From positions 1-64,000 of the forward strand of contig CAJTXO010000018.1 in assembly GCA_910583555.1 (NCBI GenBank): a DNA stretch of 64,000 nt, given 5' to 3'. The notes beneath the pieces were generated by a model. It was not told the origin of the DNA and did no database searches. It worked only from the letters and a program-made list of their open reading frames with translations. Of this stretch, positions 1 to 8,056 are shown piece after piece. Position 1 is the first letter of the stretch, and every line of letters starts with the position of its first letter. A program made the position numbers and the translations under genes. Source of the DNA: an uncultured Eubacterium sp. Its GTDB lineage: Bacteria > Bacillota > Clostridia > Lachnospirales > Lachnospiraceae.

Positions 1-32
1 TAAACTAACCCCAGTTCCCATAATATTTTTGG

Positions 33-752
33 ATGCGTTCACGGATTCAGGTAAATATTAAAATATTAAGTGATAATAGTATTGTTGATTATTCCAATAT
101 ATTTATATCCATAAATATATTGAAGTTGATTGTGGTGATATTTATTCTCTTGTTTCCTAATAAAAAAAATTGGGCGGAATTTGCAATATGTATTTACGGT
201 GGTTTTCTTGTAGGGCTGATACCAGCTTTTTATATCTTTGAGAGTTTATCATGTATGCTGGTCGGAAGTTTCACCATAGGCGGAGCAGGAGTTTTTTTAC
301 AGAGATATTTTAAAAGTAAGACTATGTTACCTACAACAATAGTTCTGATTAAAATATTACTTATAATTGTAGTAACAATTGGTGAGGAAAGATTCTTCAA
401 TAATTTTTGGAGCGTATATCCATTATTGGTGTTTGTTCCTTTCTTATTTGTTTTTTTATTTAATTATTTTTTTGATTCCATGAAACAAGTACATTTTTTG
501 TATGAGTTTTTTGCCATTATGGAATTGTGCGGATGTTTAATTCAGTTATATAGAAGCGATTATAGTTATTTCAATAAGTATTTAGATGAAACAATGGGGG
601 TTGTTGAATTTATATTATATCTGTTACGAATTGATTTTTGGATTTTTGACTTTCAATATTTGTTTCTTACTTTAATTGTCATATTCTGGGGAATGTATAT
701 TGTATTTAGGAAAATGTTGTATGAGAAAGTTTGGAAAAGCGAGAGTAGGTAG
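33..752 (+). CDS. Hypothetical multi-pass membrane protein
   Basis: I do not recognise this family. The 239-residue product is very hydrophobic, with about six candidate membrane segments (roughly residues 25-41, 50-70, 72-90, 100-115, 128-145 and 212-227), so it is probably an integral membrane protein. In-frame stops lie just upstream (6-8 and 21-23), so the gene is not cut by the window edge. The ATG at 33 has no clear ribosome binding site and the true start could lie further in. It ends 16 bases before the next gene on the same strand, which suggests the two are co-transcribed. Base composition is AT-rich like the rest of the first 5 kb and unlike the core genes after 5.2 kb, consistent with accessory DNA. 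Confidence 0.55.
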   Translation: MRSRIQVNIKILSDNSIVDYSNIFISINILKLIVVIFILLFPNKKNWAEFAICIYGGFLVGLIPAFYIFESLSCMLVGSFTIGGAGVFLQRYFKSKTMLPTTIVLIKILLIIVVTIGEERFFNNFWSVYPLLVFVPFLFVFLFNYFFDSMKQVHFLYEFFAIMELCGCLIQLYRSDYSYFNKYLDETMGVVEFILYLLRIDFWIFDFQYLFLTLIVIFWGMYIVFRKMLYEKVWKSESR

Positions 753-768
753 ATAACTTTTCTTGATT

Positions 769-1638
769 ATGTTACAACCTGATTATGAAGTAAATGCAAA
801 AGAAAAGGTGGAAAGATACATAGAAGCTGAGTTTGGATGTTTTCGTGAGCGAAAAAAGTTTGAGGTGTTAGCATCAAACGTAAAAGATATAAAGAAAGGG
901 ACAAATCAGTATTTTCGAGCCATATCTGTTTTTGTTTCCCTAAAAAAAGGGAATTACCGAATCATTGTTTTTACTACTTGCGGAGTGTATCGTGATAAGT
1001 CAGGGAAAATAAAAGAGAACGAAACGGGGAGGGAGGATCCGCTAATTCCATTTAAAGACAGGAAAAAGATTAAGAAATACTGGGGAAATGAAACAATGAT
1101 TGCCTATGTTTCCAATCATGTACTTAAGATTAGATGGCAGGATTACTGTTCTGTTAAGGAATATTTTAAAGATGAGGCTGATAAAGTTAAGAAAGTCGTT
1201 GCCGGTAATTGCCTGCGTGCGCCTCATAATGTATTTGTCCTCATGGAAGATGGAAGTGTTTGGGGTGTAGGCAATAATGAGAATCATATGATAACGAATG
1301 AGTCGAAAAAAAAATATAGGAAATTTCGCAAAATTATTTCGGATGGAGTAAAAGATATTTGTGCCAGTGCAAATAATGTAGCGGTTTTACGAAATGATAA
1401 TTCACTTTGGGTATGGGGGAGATATCGTTCGGGTAAGAAAGAAAAGTCCAGTGCATCACCGCAAAAAATTGACGATGATGTCAAGAGTTTTGATATGTCC
1501 CAGATAAGTGGTGGTAAGACGGAAACAATATTAGCGTATGTGAAAGAATCAGGTGAGGCATATGGCTGGGGAACGAACGAGGACTGGTCCATGTCAGATG
1601 CGTATAAACAAAAGTGGCAAGGAGAACCGGGGTTATGA
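769..1638 (+). CDS. RCC1/BLIP-II-like repeat protein
   Basis: The product is a soluble protein of about 289 residues. Its second half carries three spaced repeats of the RCC1 type, each of the form V-x-x-DGS-VWGVGNN (FVLMEDGSVWGVGNN near residue 157, AVLRNDNSLWVWG near 207, AYVKESGEAYGWGTN near 254). RCC1-like repeats build beta-propeller blades that usually bind proteins. Three blades are fewer than the seven of a full propeller, so this is a partial or divergent propeller behind an unrecognised lysine-rich N-terminal domain. A TTG at 763 is in frame, but the ATG at 769 is preferred. There is no signal peptide. Its 3' end overlaps the convergent ATPase gene by six bases. The repeat call is by eye; the function is unknown. 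Confidence 0.6.
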   Translation: MLQPDYEVNAKEKVERYIEAEFGCFRERKKFEVLASNVKDIKKGTNQYFRAISVFVSLKKGNYRIIVFTTCGVYRDKSGKIKENETGREDPLIPFKDRKKIKKYWGNETMIAYVSNHVLKIRWQDYCSVKEYFKDEADKVKKVVAGNCLRAPHNVFVLMEDGSVWGVGNNENHMITNESKKKYRKFRKIISDGVKDICASANNVAVLRNDNSLWVWGRYRSGKKEKSSASPQKIDDDVKSFDMSQISGGKTETILAYVKESGEAYGWGTNEDWSMSDAYKQKWQGEPGL

Positions 1639-2493
1639 AGAAAATTTATCTTCGTGTTTTTTAAAAAACTCATAATATGTCCGAACATTTTCTAGTTCCG
1701 TCCATTGTTCCACTTCAACAGGCTCTCTGTCCAAATTGTATATACTAGCATGCTGCATAGCTAATAAAAATGGAGAGTGTGTTGAAATGATAAATTGACA
1801 TTCAAAAAATCTTGCGGAATCTTCTAAATACTGAACGAGTTCCAATTGCTTTTTGGGTTCTAGACTATTTTCTGGTTCATCAAGCAGATAAAGTCCTTTA
1901 TCATAGATCTTTTGCGTAAAGTAAAAAAGGGCACTTTCGCCATTTGATAATTCCCTCATATTTTTCATTAAAGAATCATTGATATATTTTGACTGGGTTT
2001 TATGCCTTGCGTTGTTCACCTTTTTCAATTGTTCATAATCTTCGATGGAACGCAATTGAAAGTTCGAGTATTTCGCATCCAAGTATTCAGCTGTGATCTC
2101 GTCCCGCTTTGCATCAATCTTTTCATTCATACTCCGAATATTTAGCATGTAATCAAAAACATCATCACTTGTGATTATTTTACTCGAATCAGGAATTTTC
2201 TGCTCCAGATTTACATCGCATAACTTGACATAATCATTGAAAAAAATAGTCTTATTAAAAATAGTGTCACGCGGTATTTGTAATTTTTCTGCAATAACGT
2301 TAAGAACGGTTGATTTCCCTGATCCATTTCCCCCGTATAATATGGTGATGGGATTAAAATCCAACCGGTATAGATCGTTCCTGGATAATATTTTAAATGG
2401 ATAAAACGATTCATAACACGTTCGACGGATACTCATAATAAAATCATGTTCCCGGTCTGCATTTGGAAATGTCATACTCTTTAAATAAACCAT
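1633..2493 (-). CDS. ABC-type AAA ATPase (SMC/COG3910-like)
   Basis: This is a 286-residue ATP-binding protein with all hallmarks of an ABC-class ATPase head: Walker A GGNGSGKST near residue 54, signature LSNGES near 183, Walker B LYLLDEPENS near 200 with a D-loop, and switch histidine in ISTHSPF near 237. There is no membrane domain, so it is not a transporter subunit by itself. Small soluble ATPases of this group (AAA_15/AAA_21 type, COG3910-like) are often found in accessory or defence-related DNA, but no nuclease or toxin partner is visible beside it. It converges on the RCC1-like gene and is followed upstream by a DUF402 gene on the same strand. The motifs make the ATPase call firm; the biological role is not known. 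Confidence 0.85.
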   Translation of the reverse strand: MVYLKSMTFPNADREHDFIMSIRRTCYESFYPFKILSRNDLYRLDFNPITILYGGNGSGKSTVLNVIAEKLQIPRDTIFNKTIFFNDYVKLCDVNLEQKIPDSSKIITSDDVFDYMLNIRSMNEKIDAKRDEITAEYLDAKYSNFQLRSIEDYEQLKKVNNARHKTQSKYINDSLMKNMRELSNGESALFYFTQKIYDKGLYLLDEPENSLEPKKQLELVQYLEDSARFFECQFIISTHSPFLLAMQHASIYNLDREPVEVEQWTELENVRTYYEFFKKHEDKFSS

Positions 2494-2537
2494 ATTATAC
2501 CTCCGTTACTGCTTCATTCGCGAATCATACTGGGAAG

Positions 2538-3176
2538 TCAATTTCCCTCTGCCAATCGCTCACGGCACATTCTGACCGGCTCTCCGGCAGCGATCCTGTC
2601 TTCGACGATCTGCCTGATAGTTGCGCACCACTGATCGGTTTTAGAAATATCGGTACACAGATCTTCAAGGATTTCTTCGCATTCGACCAACGCGGCATCG
2701 TACTGTTCCTTTGAGAGTTCACCCGATTTGTATGCCGCATCCAATTCATCACGATCATCGATCTTCACATCTCCTTCCGGGGTAAAGATCACGTCTAAAT
2801 ATTTATCTATATATACGGCGATCCCATCTTCGTCATATTCCATCCCATCCGTGATGTCTACATACCATATGGAAGGTTGGTATGTTTCGTTCATCGGGAC
2901 CGGATAATGAAGCCGTTTCTCGTCATGTGTTCCATCGGGAAAATATTTTATCGTGATCACTCTATTTGTGTGATCCGGTATCAGTTCCAACCAGGTCATT
3001 CCTGTACCGGTTACTTGTATTCTTCCTGCGTTAGGCGTTTCCCAGTAATTAGCCTCACCATCCGTTAATCGGATCAGGCAAGCCAATCCGTGAAATGCTT
3101 CATCATCAATCCGCATCTGATAATATGGATAATATTGAAATCCCCAGCCATCTCGATTCAGTCTTTTATGCTTCAT
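2538..3176 (-). CDS. DUF402 domain protein (Ntdp/FomD-like phosphatase family)
   Basis: The 212-residue protein matches the DUF402 pattern: a beta-barrel core with W-Y-V-D-I-T-D-G near residue 105, a cluster of acidic residues (YDEDG, IDDRDELD) that in family members binds divalent metal, and a C-terminal helix. Characterised DUF402 proteins hydrolyse nucleoside di/triphosphates (Staphylococcus Ntdp) or a cytidylylated fosfomycin intermediate (FomD). A phosphatase role here is therefore inferred from the family. The ATG at 3176 shares its A with the TGA of the upstream gene, so translation is coupled to the ferritin-like protein. An in-frame TTG one codon earlier is less likely. The downstream gap to the ATPase is 44 bases. 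Confidence 0.75.
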   Translation of the reverse strand: MKHKRLNRDGWGFQYYPYYQMRIDDEAFHGLACLIRLTDGEANYWETPNAGRIQVTGTGMTWLELIPDHTNRVITIKYFPDGTHDEKRLHYPVPMNETYQPSIWYVDITDGMEYDEDGIAVYIDKYLDVIFTPEGDVKIDDRDELDAAYKSGELSKEQYDAALVECEEILEDLCTDISKTDQWCATIRQIVEDRIAAGEPVRMCRERLAEGN

Positions 3177-3967
3177 CAAATCTTCCTTTTTTCTTCTAAT
3201 TTCGTTTCTTCTAATATCGTGCCGTTTCTTTCTATATAAATCGATTCATTCAGATATGCAAGACAATCTGTTCGAAACCATTGATAGGGATATTGACCAG
3301 TTATAAATAAAGTTTTGTATTTGTGCCAAACAACAAAACAGGTTATTTTCATGATTACGTTTCGAAGTGTTCTTGCTATACGATTCAAAATACTTTTTCT
3401 GTGTTTTGAAATTTTATGTAACGTATGTGATTGAAGCACAACATGTCTCAATTCATCATTTAGCATTTGCGCACAGATTGTTTTCAATAGTTTTGATTGA
3501 GTGGCATTTGACAATGCCGTATAATAGGATAAAGCGATCATCTCTGCTGTGACTAATACCGTAACTTCGCATTCTAGTCCCATTAACTTTCTTAATGTCC
3601 TGAAAATCGTATCGATCCATATCCGATTCGCCGTTTTTATACCGTATATGTCCATGTATTTTTTTAAAGTTTGGGAATGCCTGTTTTCTTCTAAAATAAA
3701 CCACTTCATTATTTCATCATATTCCAGATCATGAGTCCGGTCAGCAAATTTTTTTACAGCCATCCTTAAATGTTTTCCTTCGGAACCTTCCCCGATCTGG
3801 AATGCCCGGATCGATGGAGAAATAATTGCTAGTTCTTCTCGGGTCAATTCGCCGGTTAGATTAAAATCTAACTTAAATAGATTGGCATTATTATATTTGA
3901 AATATTTGATCCAGTCAAATTCGGCTAGGTTTTTAATACCAGTTTCTGATAATGTTATTCTTTTCAT
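3176..3967 (-). CDS. Ferritin-like diiron protein
   Basis: The 263-residue protein carries a complete set of ligands for a ferritin-like diiron centre: E60 or E63, E94-x-x-H97 (EENRH), E142, and E172-x-x-H175 (NDELRH). The two ExxH motifs on helices about 75 residues apart are the pattern of the acyl-ACP desaturase / AurF / DUF455 branch rather than of ferritin itself. An oxygenase, oxidase or desaturase activity is inferred; no substrate can be named. It overlaps the DUF402 gene by one base and probably shares its message. The C-terminal 70 residues are basic with a short hydrophobic stretch. Nothing identifies it more exactly, and an oxygen-dependent enzyme would be unusual for an obligate anaerobe. 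Confidence 0.7.
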   Translation of the reverse strand: MKRITLSETGIKNLAEFDWIKYFKYNNANLFKLDFNLTGELTREELAIISPSIRAFQIGEGSEGKHLRMAVKKFADRTHDLEYDEIMKWFILEENRHSQTLKKYMDIYGIKTANRIWIDTIFRTLRKLMGLECEVTVLVTAEMIALSYYTALSNATQSKLLKTICAQMLNDELRHVVLQSHTLHKISKHRKSILNRIARTLRNVIMKITCFVVWHKYKTLFITGQYPYQWFRTDCLAYLNESIYIERNGTILEETKLEEKRKI

Positions 3968-4009
3968 AGTTCCTCACGTCATTTCTTCAGCGCCAAAAAC
4001 AACTTTCTT

Positions 4010-4348
4010 TTAGTTATTTTCGTCTAAAGTTTCTACAAATATCTGTTTCAAAATTTCGCACGGTATATCTTGTTTCACATAGATTTGTAACATCCCTTTT
4101 GGAGTGAATTTGTAACCCGTTAGTTCTTCTTTGTGGGAGATAGCGGCCTGTGCCTCAATGTTAATATGATCTTTAAATGGTATCAAACGCACGAAAGATT
4201 TACCGACATAATAACTCGGCAATTTTGCCCATAACACTTCCTCGAGGTCACAAGAAACGCTGTCAAAAATCAATTGTCTTACATCATGAAACATGTCTAT
4301 AATCTCCACAGGAAATTTATCTATAAGTTCTTTCATTTGCTGATTCAT
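4010..4348 (-). CDS. DUF1801 (YdhG-like) protein
   Basis: This small soluble protein of 112 residues has the DUF1801/YdhG pattern: a helix with PxEIxxxxxxVRQLI near the N-terminus, then W-A-K-L-P-S-Y-Y, strands with FKDHINIEA, and the ending K-G-M-L-Q-I-Y-V-K. Bacillus YdhG/Fra is a frataxin-fold iron chaperone; whether this copy binds iron is unknown. The start ATG at 4348 has a strong GGAGG eight bases upstream on the minus strand. It lies 76 bases after the DUF6891-like gene on the same strand and 42 bases before the ferritin-like gene, so the four minus-strand genes from 5059 to 2538 may form one transcript. Confidence 0.7.
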   Translation of the reverse strand: MNQQMKELIDKFPVEIIDMFHDVRQLIFDSVSCDLEEVLWAKLPSYYVGKSFVRLIPFKDHINIEAQAAISHKEELTGYKFTPKGMLQIYVKQDIPCEILKQIFVETLDENN

Positions 4349-4423
4349 TTCGAATTACCTCCATGAATTTCCGATTTTTCACGATAAGCAAGTCCCTTCA
4401 AACCGACTGTGCTTACATCTATA

Positions 4424-5059
4424 TCATATTGACGCGCCCTCATTGACAGTCTCGCCGCTTTTCGTATAATGCTTATCCCATCTAAAGTTGGTGATTGCGA
4501 TTTTCTGCTCCGCTGTTCCGTTCCACTGAACACGAAATCCGTTACTCGTTAACTCATCACAGATCATCTTACCTACTTCCACAGCAGTTGGCTTTTCAAA
4601 ATAATTACCAAAGGACAAATAGAGCAGATCGCTTTCCTCATGTAAGATATGTCCTAGATCCTGTTCTGTGTAAAAGCAGCAGCCAATAACCGGTTCTCCT
4701 TTTTCATGTAACTCCACTGCCACTTCATTACAATCCTCAAATCCGTCTGACTGCGTGTATCCGGTATAATGTAAAGCGACGATCCCTTTCTTCAATAGAG
4801 CCTGGAATGCCAGATCTAATTTTAAATAATTGTCTTGCCTGCCCGTATGTTGAAACTGTTCGCGAAATGTTTCGATCATCTCAAGAAAGTCATTTTCCGA
4901 GATATGATCACATTGATCAGGGTAATTATCTTCTATGTATTCCTCACATATTTCTAAAATTTCATGATCTGATAAAAAACTGGCTTTGACATATTCGATG
5001 ATCATTTCTTCTAGTTCGTCTGCACAGCAGTCATCGTCTATTTTGATCGTTCTTTCCAT
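4424..5059 (-). CDS. DUF6891-like acidic protein
   Basis: The 211-residue, strongly acidic protein begins with a helical region rich in E and D (residues 10-50) and contains the stretch GIVALHYTGYTQSDG near residue 92, then HEKGEPVIGCCFYTEQD and FEKPTAVEVG. This arrangement is what I associate with DUF6891/DUF6630-type proteins of unknown function, common in Firmicutes. No catalytic motif, signal peptide or membrane segment is visible. The start ATG at 5059 has AAGGAG at a good distance. It is the first gene of the minus-strand group and reads away from hprK, so 5060-5250 contains the divergent promoters. Confidence 0.55.
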   Translation of the reverse strand: MERTIKIDDDCCADELEEMIIEYVKASFLSDHEILEICEEYIEDNYPDQCDHISENDFLEMIETFREQFQHTGRQDNYLKLDLAFQALLKKGIVALHYTGYTQSDGFEDCNEVAVELHEKGEPVIGCCFYTEQDLGHILHEESDLLYLSFGNYFEKPTAVEVGKMICDELTSNGFRVQWNGTAEQKIAITNFRWDKHYTKSGETVNEGASI

Positions 5060-5178
5060 CGTTTTCTCCTTACTTAAAGAACTACTGATCTACCATATGA
5101 TTTGTGTATCTAACATTATACTACAGACAGCGCCATTTTTCCATCAGAACTTTTTATTTTTTCATTAAAAAAGACGAT

Positions 5179-5207
5179 TTGACTTAATCGTTCGTTGCGG
5201 TTATAAT
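5179..5207 (+). promoter_or_regulatory. Sigma-A promoter of hprK
   Basis: TTGACT at 5179-5184 and TATAAT at 5202-5207 are separated by exactly 17 bases. The upstream-most ATGs of the hprK frame (5206 and 5209) fall inside or right next to this -10 box, so they cannot be used from this promoter; the start at 5251 leaves a leader of about 37 bases. Confidence 0.8.
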
Positions 5208-5250
5208 GATGGATAGAATTGTCGAGAATATGCAGGAGAGAGGTGAACAC

Positions 5251-6168
5251 ATGTATACAGTGGATTTACGGGAGTGTATCGAAAAAATGAATCTGGAGTG
5301 TGTCACGCCGGATGTCAATGTGGACGAGATCAAGATCACGCAGTCGGATGTCAACCGTCCGGCGTTGCAGCTGGCGGGGTTTTTCGATTATTTTGACCAC
5401 CACCGGGTTCAGATCATCGGTCATGTGGAAAACACGTATATGGAAAAGCAGGGGTTGGAGTACAGTGTGGAAATGATGGGCCGCATCATGTCCTATCAGG
5501 TGCCGTGCATCATATTCTGCCGGGAGATCGAAGTGCCGGAGCCGTTTGTCAAACTGGCGGGGGAATACGGCGTGCCGATCCTGCGGACGAAGATGACGAC
5601 GTCCTCCTTTTCATCGGAGCTGAACCGCTGGCTCAAGGTGGAACTGGCGCCCAGGATCAGCATTCACGGCGTGCTCGTGGATATTTACGGAGAGGGCGTG
5701 CTGATCACGGGTGAGAGCGGCATCGGTAAGAGTGAAGTGGCGCTTGAACTGATCCACCGCGGGCACCGTCTCGTATCGGACGACGTGGTGGAGATCAAGA
5801 AGGTGAGCGATGAGACGCTGCTCGGCACGGCGCCGGATATCACGAGGCACTTTATCGAACTGCGCGGGATCGGTATTATAGATGCAAAGGCACTGTTCGG
5901 TGTGGAGAGCGTGAAAAATACGCAGCCGATCGACCTTGTGATCAAACTCGAAGAGTGGAACCGCGATCAGGAGTATGACCGGATGGGACTGGAAGAAAAT
6001 TACATCGAGTATCTGGGGAACAAAGTCGTATGTCATTCCATACCGATCCGTCCGGGACGAAATGTGGCGATCATATGTGAGTCCGCGGCGGTTAATTTCC
6101 GTCAGAAAAAGATGGGATACAATGCGGCGATGGAGCTGTACAACAGGGTGACGAGCAAACTCGGGTAG
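5251..6168 (+). CDS. hprK: HPr kinase/phosphorylase
   Basis: HprK is the bifunctional enzyme that phosphorylates or dephosphorylates HPr and Crh on Ser46, the sensor of carbon catabolite control in Firmicutes. The 305-residue protein (family about 310) has the N-terminal Hpr_kinase_N domain, H140, a Walker A loop GESGIGKS at 154-161, the pair D177-D178 in LVSDDVVEIKK, and the family signature LRGIGIIDAKALFG at 204-217. The start at 5251 is chosen because the promoter -10 box covers the earlier ATGs. It leads a tight cluster with glucokinase, murB, rapZ, whiA and a Crh-like HPr, so kinase and probable substrate are encoded 4 kb apart. Confidence 0.96.
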   Translation: MYTVDLRECIEKMNLECVTPDVNVDEIKITQSDVNRPALQLAGFFDYFDHHRVQIIGHVENTYMEKQGLEYSVEMMGRIMSYQVPCIIFCREIEVPEPFVKLAGEYGVPILRTKMTTSSFSSELNRWLKVELAPRISIHGVLVDIYGEGVLITGESGIGKSEVALELIHRGHRLVSDDVVEIKKVSDETLLGTAPDITRHFIELRGIGIIDAKALFGVESVKNTQPIDLVIKLEEWNRDQEYDRMGLEENYIEYLGNKVVCHSIPIRPGRNVAIICESAAVNFRQKKMGYNAAMELYNRVTSKLG

Positions 6169-6251
6169 AGACCCGGGCAGGGAACACATCCCGTCTTTGT
6201 GACGTTACAGAGGGATAGAATAATATTGGGAAAGAAAGGTTGATTACGGAT

Positions 6252-7172
6252 ATGGAAAAGTTTTATGTGGGGGCGGATATCGGTGGGACAACCATTAAGT
6301 TTGGCATGTTTTCCCATACGGGAGAACTGATGGAGAAGTGGGAGATACGGTCGAGGGTGGAAAATGAGGGCGCGTCCATTCTGTCGGACGTGGCGGAGAG
6401 CATAGAGGAAAAGCGCGCCGAACGGGACGGAAATATTATGGGTATCGGAATTGGGGTGCCCGGTCCCACGACGGAGGACGGCGTCGTGTTAAAATGTCCT
6501 AATATTTACTGGCAGGTTGTCGATGTGAGGAAAAGGCTGGTCGAACTGACGGGCGTGGGAAATGTAAAAGTGGGAAACGATGCTAATGTCGCGGCGCTCG
6601 GAGAGATGTGGAAAGGTGGCGGACGGGGTTTTGACAGCATCGTCATGGTCACGCTTGGTACCGGAGTCGGCGGCGGAATCATTCTCGGCGGGAAAATTCT
6701 GACGGGTGTGATGGGGGCCGGCGGCGAGATCGGCCATACGAAGGTCGCGTGGGACGAGACCGAGACGTGCGGCTGCGGCGGAAGAGGATGTCTGGAGCAG
6801 TACGCCTCCGCGACAGGAATTGTCCGCATGGCGAAACGGGAGATGAAAGAGGGTTCCCGCCTGTCGGCTATCGCCGACCTGACAGCGAAAGATGTATTTG
6901 ACGCGGCAAAGGAGGGCGATGAGTACGCCCTGCATATCGTTGACCGGTTTGGCATGTATCTGGGGACGGCGCTCGCGAACGTCGCCCACATCGTCGATCC
7001 CGAAGCATTTGTCATCGGCGGCGGCGTATCCAGAGCGGGGGATATTATCATAAAAACGATAGAACCATATTATAATGATAATGTGCTTTACGCGCTGCGA
7101 AATAAAGAATTCCGTCTGGCGCAGCTCGGAAATGACGCCGGGATCTATGGCGCCGTGCGGATGGTGCTCTGA
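6252..7172 (+). CDS. glk: ROK-family glucokinase
   Basis: The 306-residue protein is a ROK kinase: phosphate loop DIGGTTIKFG at 9-18, catalytic aspartate D110 in GNDAN, GTGVGGGII at 136-144, and the ROK zinc site H162 with CGCGGRGC (C173, C175, C180). These proteins phosphorylate glucose with ATP in the cytoplasm, and the gene's place beside hprK fits a glucose-6-phosphate supply role. A TTG at 6240 is in frame; the ATG at 6252 with GAAAGG upstream is preferred and gives the normal N-terminus. It lies 83 bases after hprK and 13 bases before murB. Other ROK sugar specificities cannot be fully excluded, but length and context favour glucokinase. Confidence 0.9.
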   Translation: MEKFYVGADIGGTTIKFGMFSHTGELMEKWEIRSRVENEGASILSDVAESIEEKRAERDGNIMGIGIGVPGPTTEDGVVLKCPNIYWQVVDVRKRLVELTGVGNVKVGNDANVAALGEMWKGGGRGFDSIVMVTLGTGVGGGIILGGKILTGVMGAGGEIGHTKVAWDETETCGCGGRGCLEQYASATGIVRMAKREMKEGSRLSAIADLTAKDVFDAAKEGDEYALHIVDRFGMYLGTALANVAHIVDPEAFVIGGGVSRAGDIIIKTIEPYYNDNVLYALRNKEFRLAQLGNDAGIYGAVRMVL

Positions 7173-7185
7173 CAGGAGGGGAACG

Positions 7186-8046
7186 ATGCAGGTAAAGGAA
7201 ATGGAACCGCTGTGTGCGCATACGACGTTTCGGATCGGCGGGCCGGCTGCTTTCTATTTGGTGCCGGAACAGGCAGAAGAGGTAAAAAAGGCGATCGCGT
7301 TCGCGAATGAGCGGGAACTTCCCTTTCTCACGATCGGCAGAGGAAGTAATATCCTGTTTCCGGACGAGGGATATGACGGCGTTGTGATCGAGGTCGGCAG
7401 GGGAATGGAACATATTGAACTGATGGATGACGGGAGGATCCGCGCGGCGGCTGGGACAGGTGTTGGCGCGCTGGCGGCGGCCGCGGCCAGGGAATCGCTC
7501 AGCGGCCTGGAATTTGCCAGCGGGATCCCGGGAACGCTCGGCGGCGCAGTGACGATGAACGCGGGCGCTTACGGCGGGGAGATCAGGGACTGCCTCGTAT
7601 CGGCGACCGTACTCGATGCTGACGGCGCGATTCAGGAACTGGAGAAAGACGAGCTGGAGCTGGGATACCGCACGAGTGTGATCCAGAAGAAGGGGTATAT
7701 CGTTCTGGAGGCGCTGTTCCAGATGAAGGAAGGGGACAGGAGGGCGATCCAGCAGCGGATGAGGGAAATGAACGAGAGCCGGCGGCAGAAACAGCCGCTC
7801 GAGTATCCGAGCGCCGGGAGTACATTTAAGAGGCCGGAAGGGAATTTTGCCGGGAAACTCATCGAGGATGCGGGCTTGCGGGGATACCGCGTCGGGGACG
7901 CCCAGGTGTCGGAAAAACATTGTGGCTTTGTCATAAACCGGGGAAACGCGACGGCAGCCCAGGTGCGGGAACTGATCGCACATGTACAGGAAAAAGTATT
8001 TCAGATGTCAGGAATAAAACTGGAACCTGAAGTTAAAATTATATGA
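7186..8046 (+). CDS. murB: UDP-N-acetylenolpyruvoylglucosamine reductase
   Basis: MurB is the FAD-dependent enzyme that reduces UDP-GlcNAc-enolpyruvate to UDP-MurNAc in peptidoglycan precursor synthesis. The 286-residue protein shows the FAD-binding motifs IGRGSNILFPDEG and GIPGTLGGAVTMNAGAYGGE, the YRTS motif, SAGSTFKRP and the C-terminal GFVINRGNATA block. It is a short type II MurB, as usual in Clostridia. The frame is open further upstream to 7075 inside the glucokinase gene, but the ATG at 7186 has an AGGAGGGG Shine-Dalgarno at 7174-7181 and gives the standard N-terminus. The rapZ gene follows 10 bases later. Confidence 0.95.
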   Translation: MQVKEMEPLCAHTTFRIGGPAAFYLVPEQAEEVKKAIAFANERELPFLTIGRGSNILFPDEGYDGVVIEVGRGMEHIELMDDGRIRAAAGTGVGALAAAAARESLSGLEFASGIPGTLGGAVTMNAGAYGGEIRDCLVSATVLDADGAIQELEKDELELGYRTSVIQKKGYIVLEALFQMKEGDRRAIQQRMREMNESRRQKQPLEYPSAGSTFKRPEGNFAGKLIEDAGLRGYRVGDAQVSEKHCGFVINRGNATAAQVRELIAHVQEKVFQMSGIKLEPEVKII

Positions 8047-8056
8047 GGAGAAGAGC

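Noticed and set aside
1633..2493. The ABC-type ATPase as half of a two-gene anti-phage system
   Set aside because: No nuclease, reverse transcriptase or toxin-like gene adjoins it; the DUF402 neighbour is not a known partner.
4345..4533. A 62-codon minus-strand frame that overlaps the DUF6891-like gene and meets the DUF1801 start with ATGA
   Set aside because: Most of it lies inside the better-supported gene in another frame. Only 30 codons fall in the gap, they match nothing known to me, and the GGAGG there serves the DUF1801 gene.
7048..7983. Antisense frame of 311 codons opposite murB
   Set aside because: Shadow of murB, no recognisable domain.
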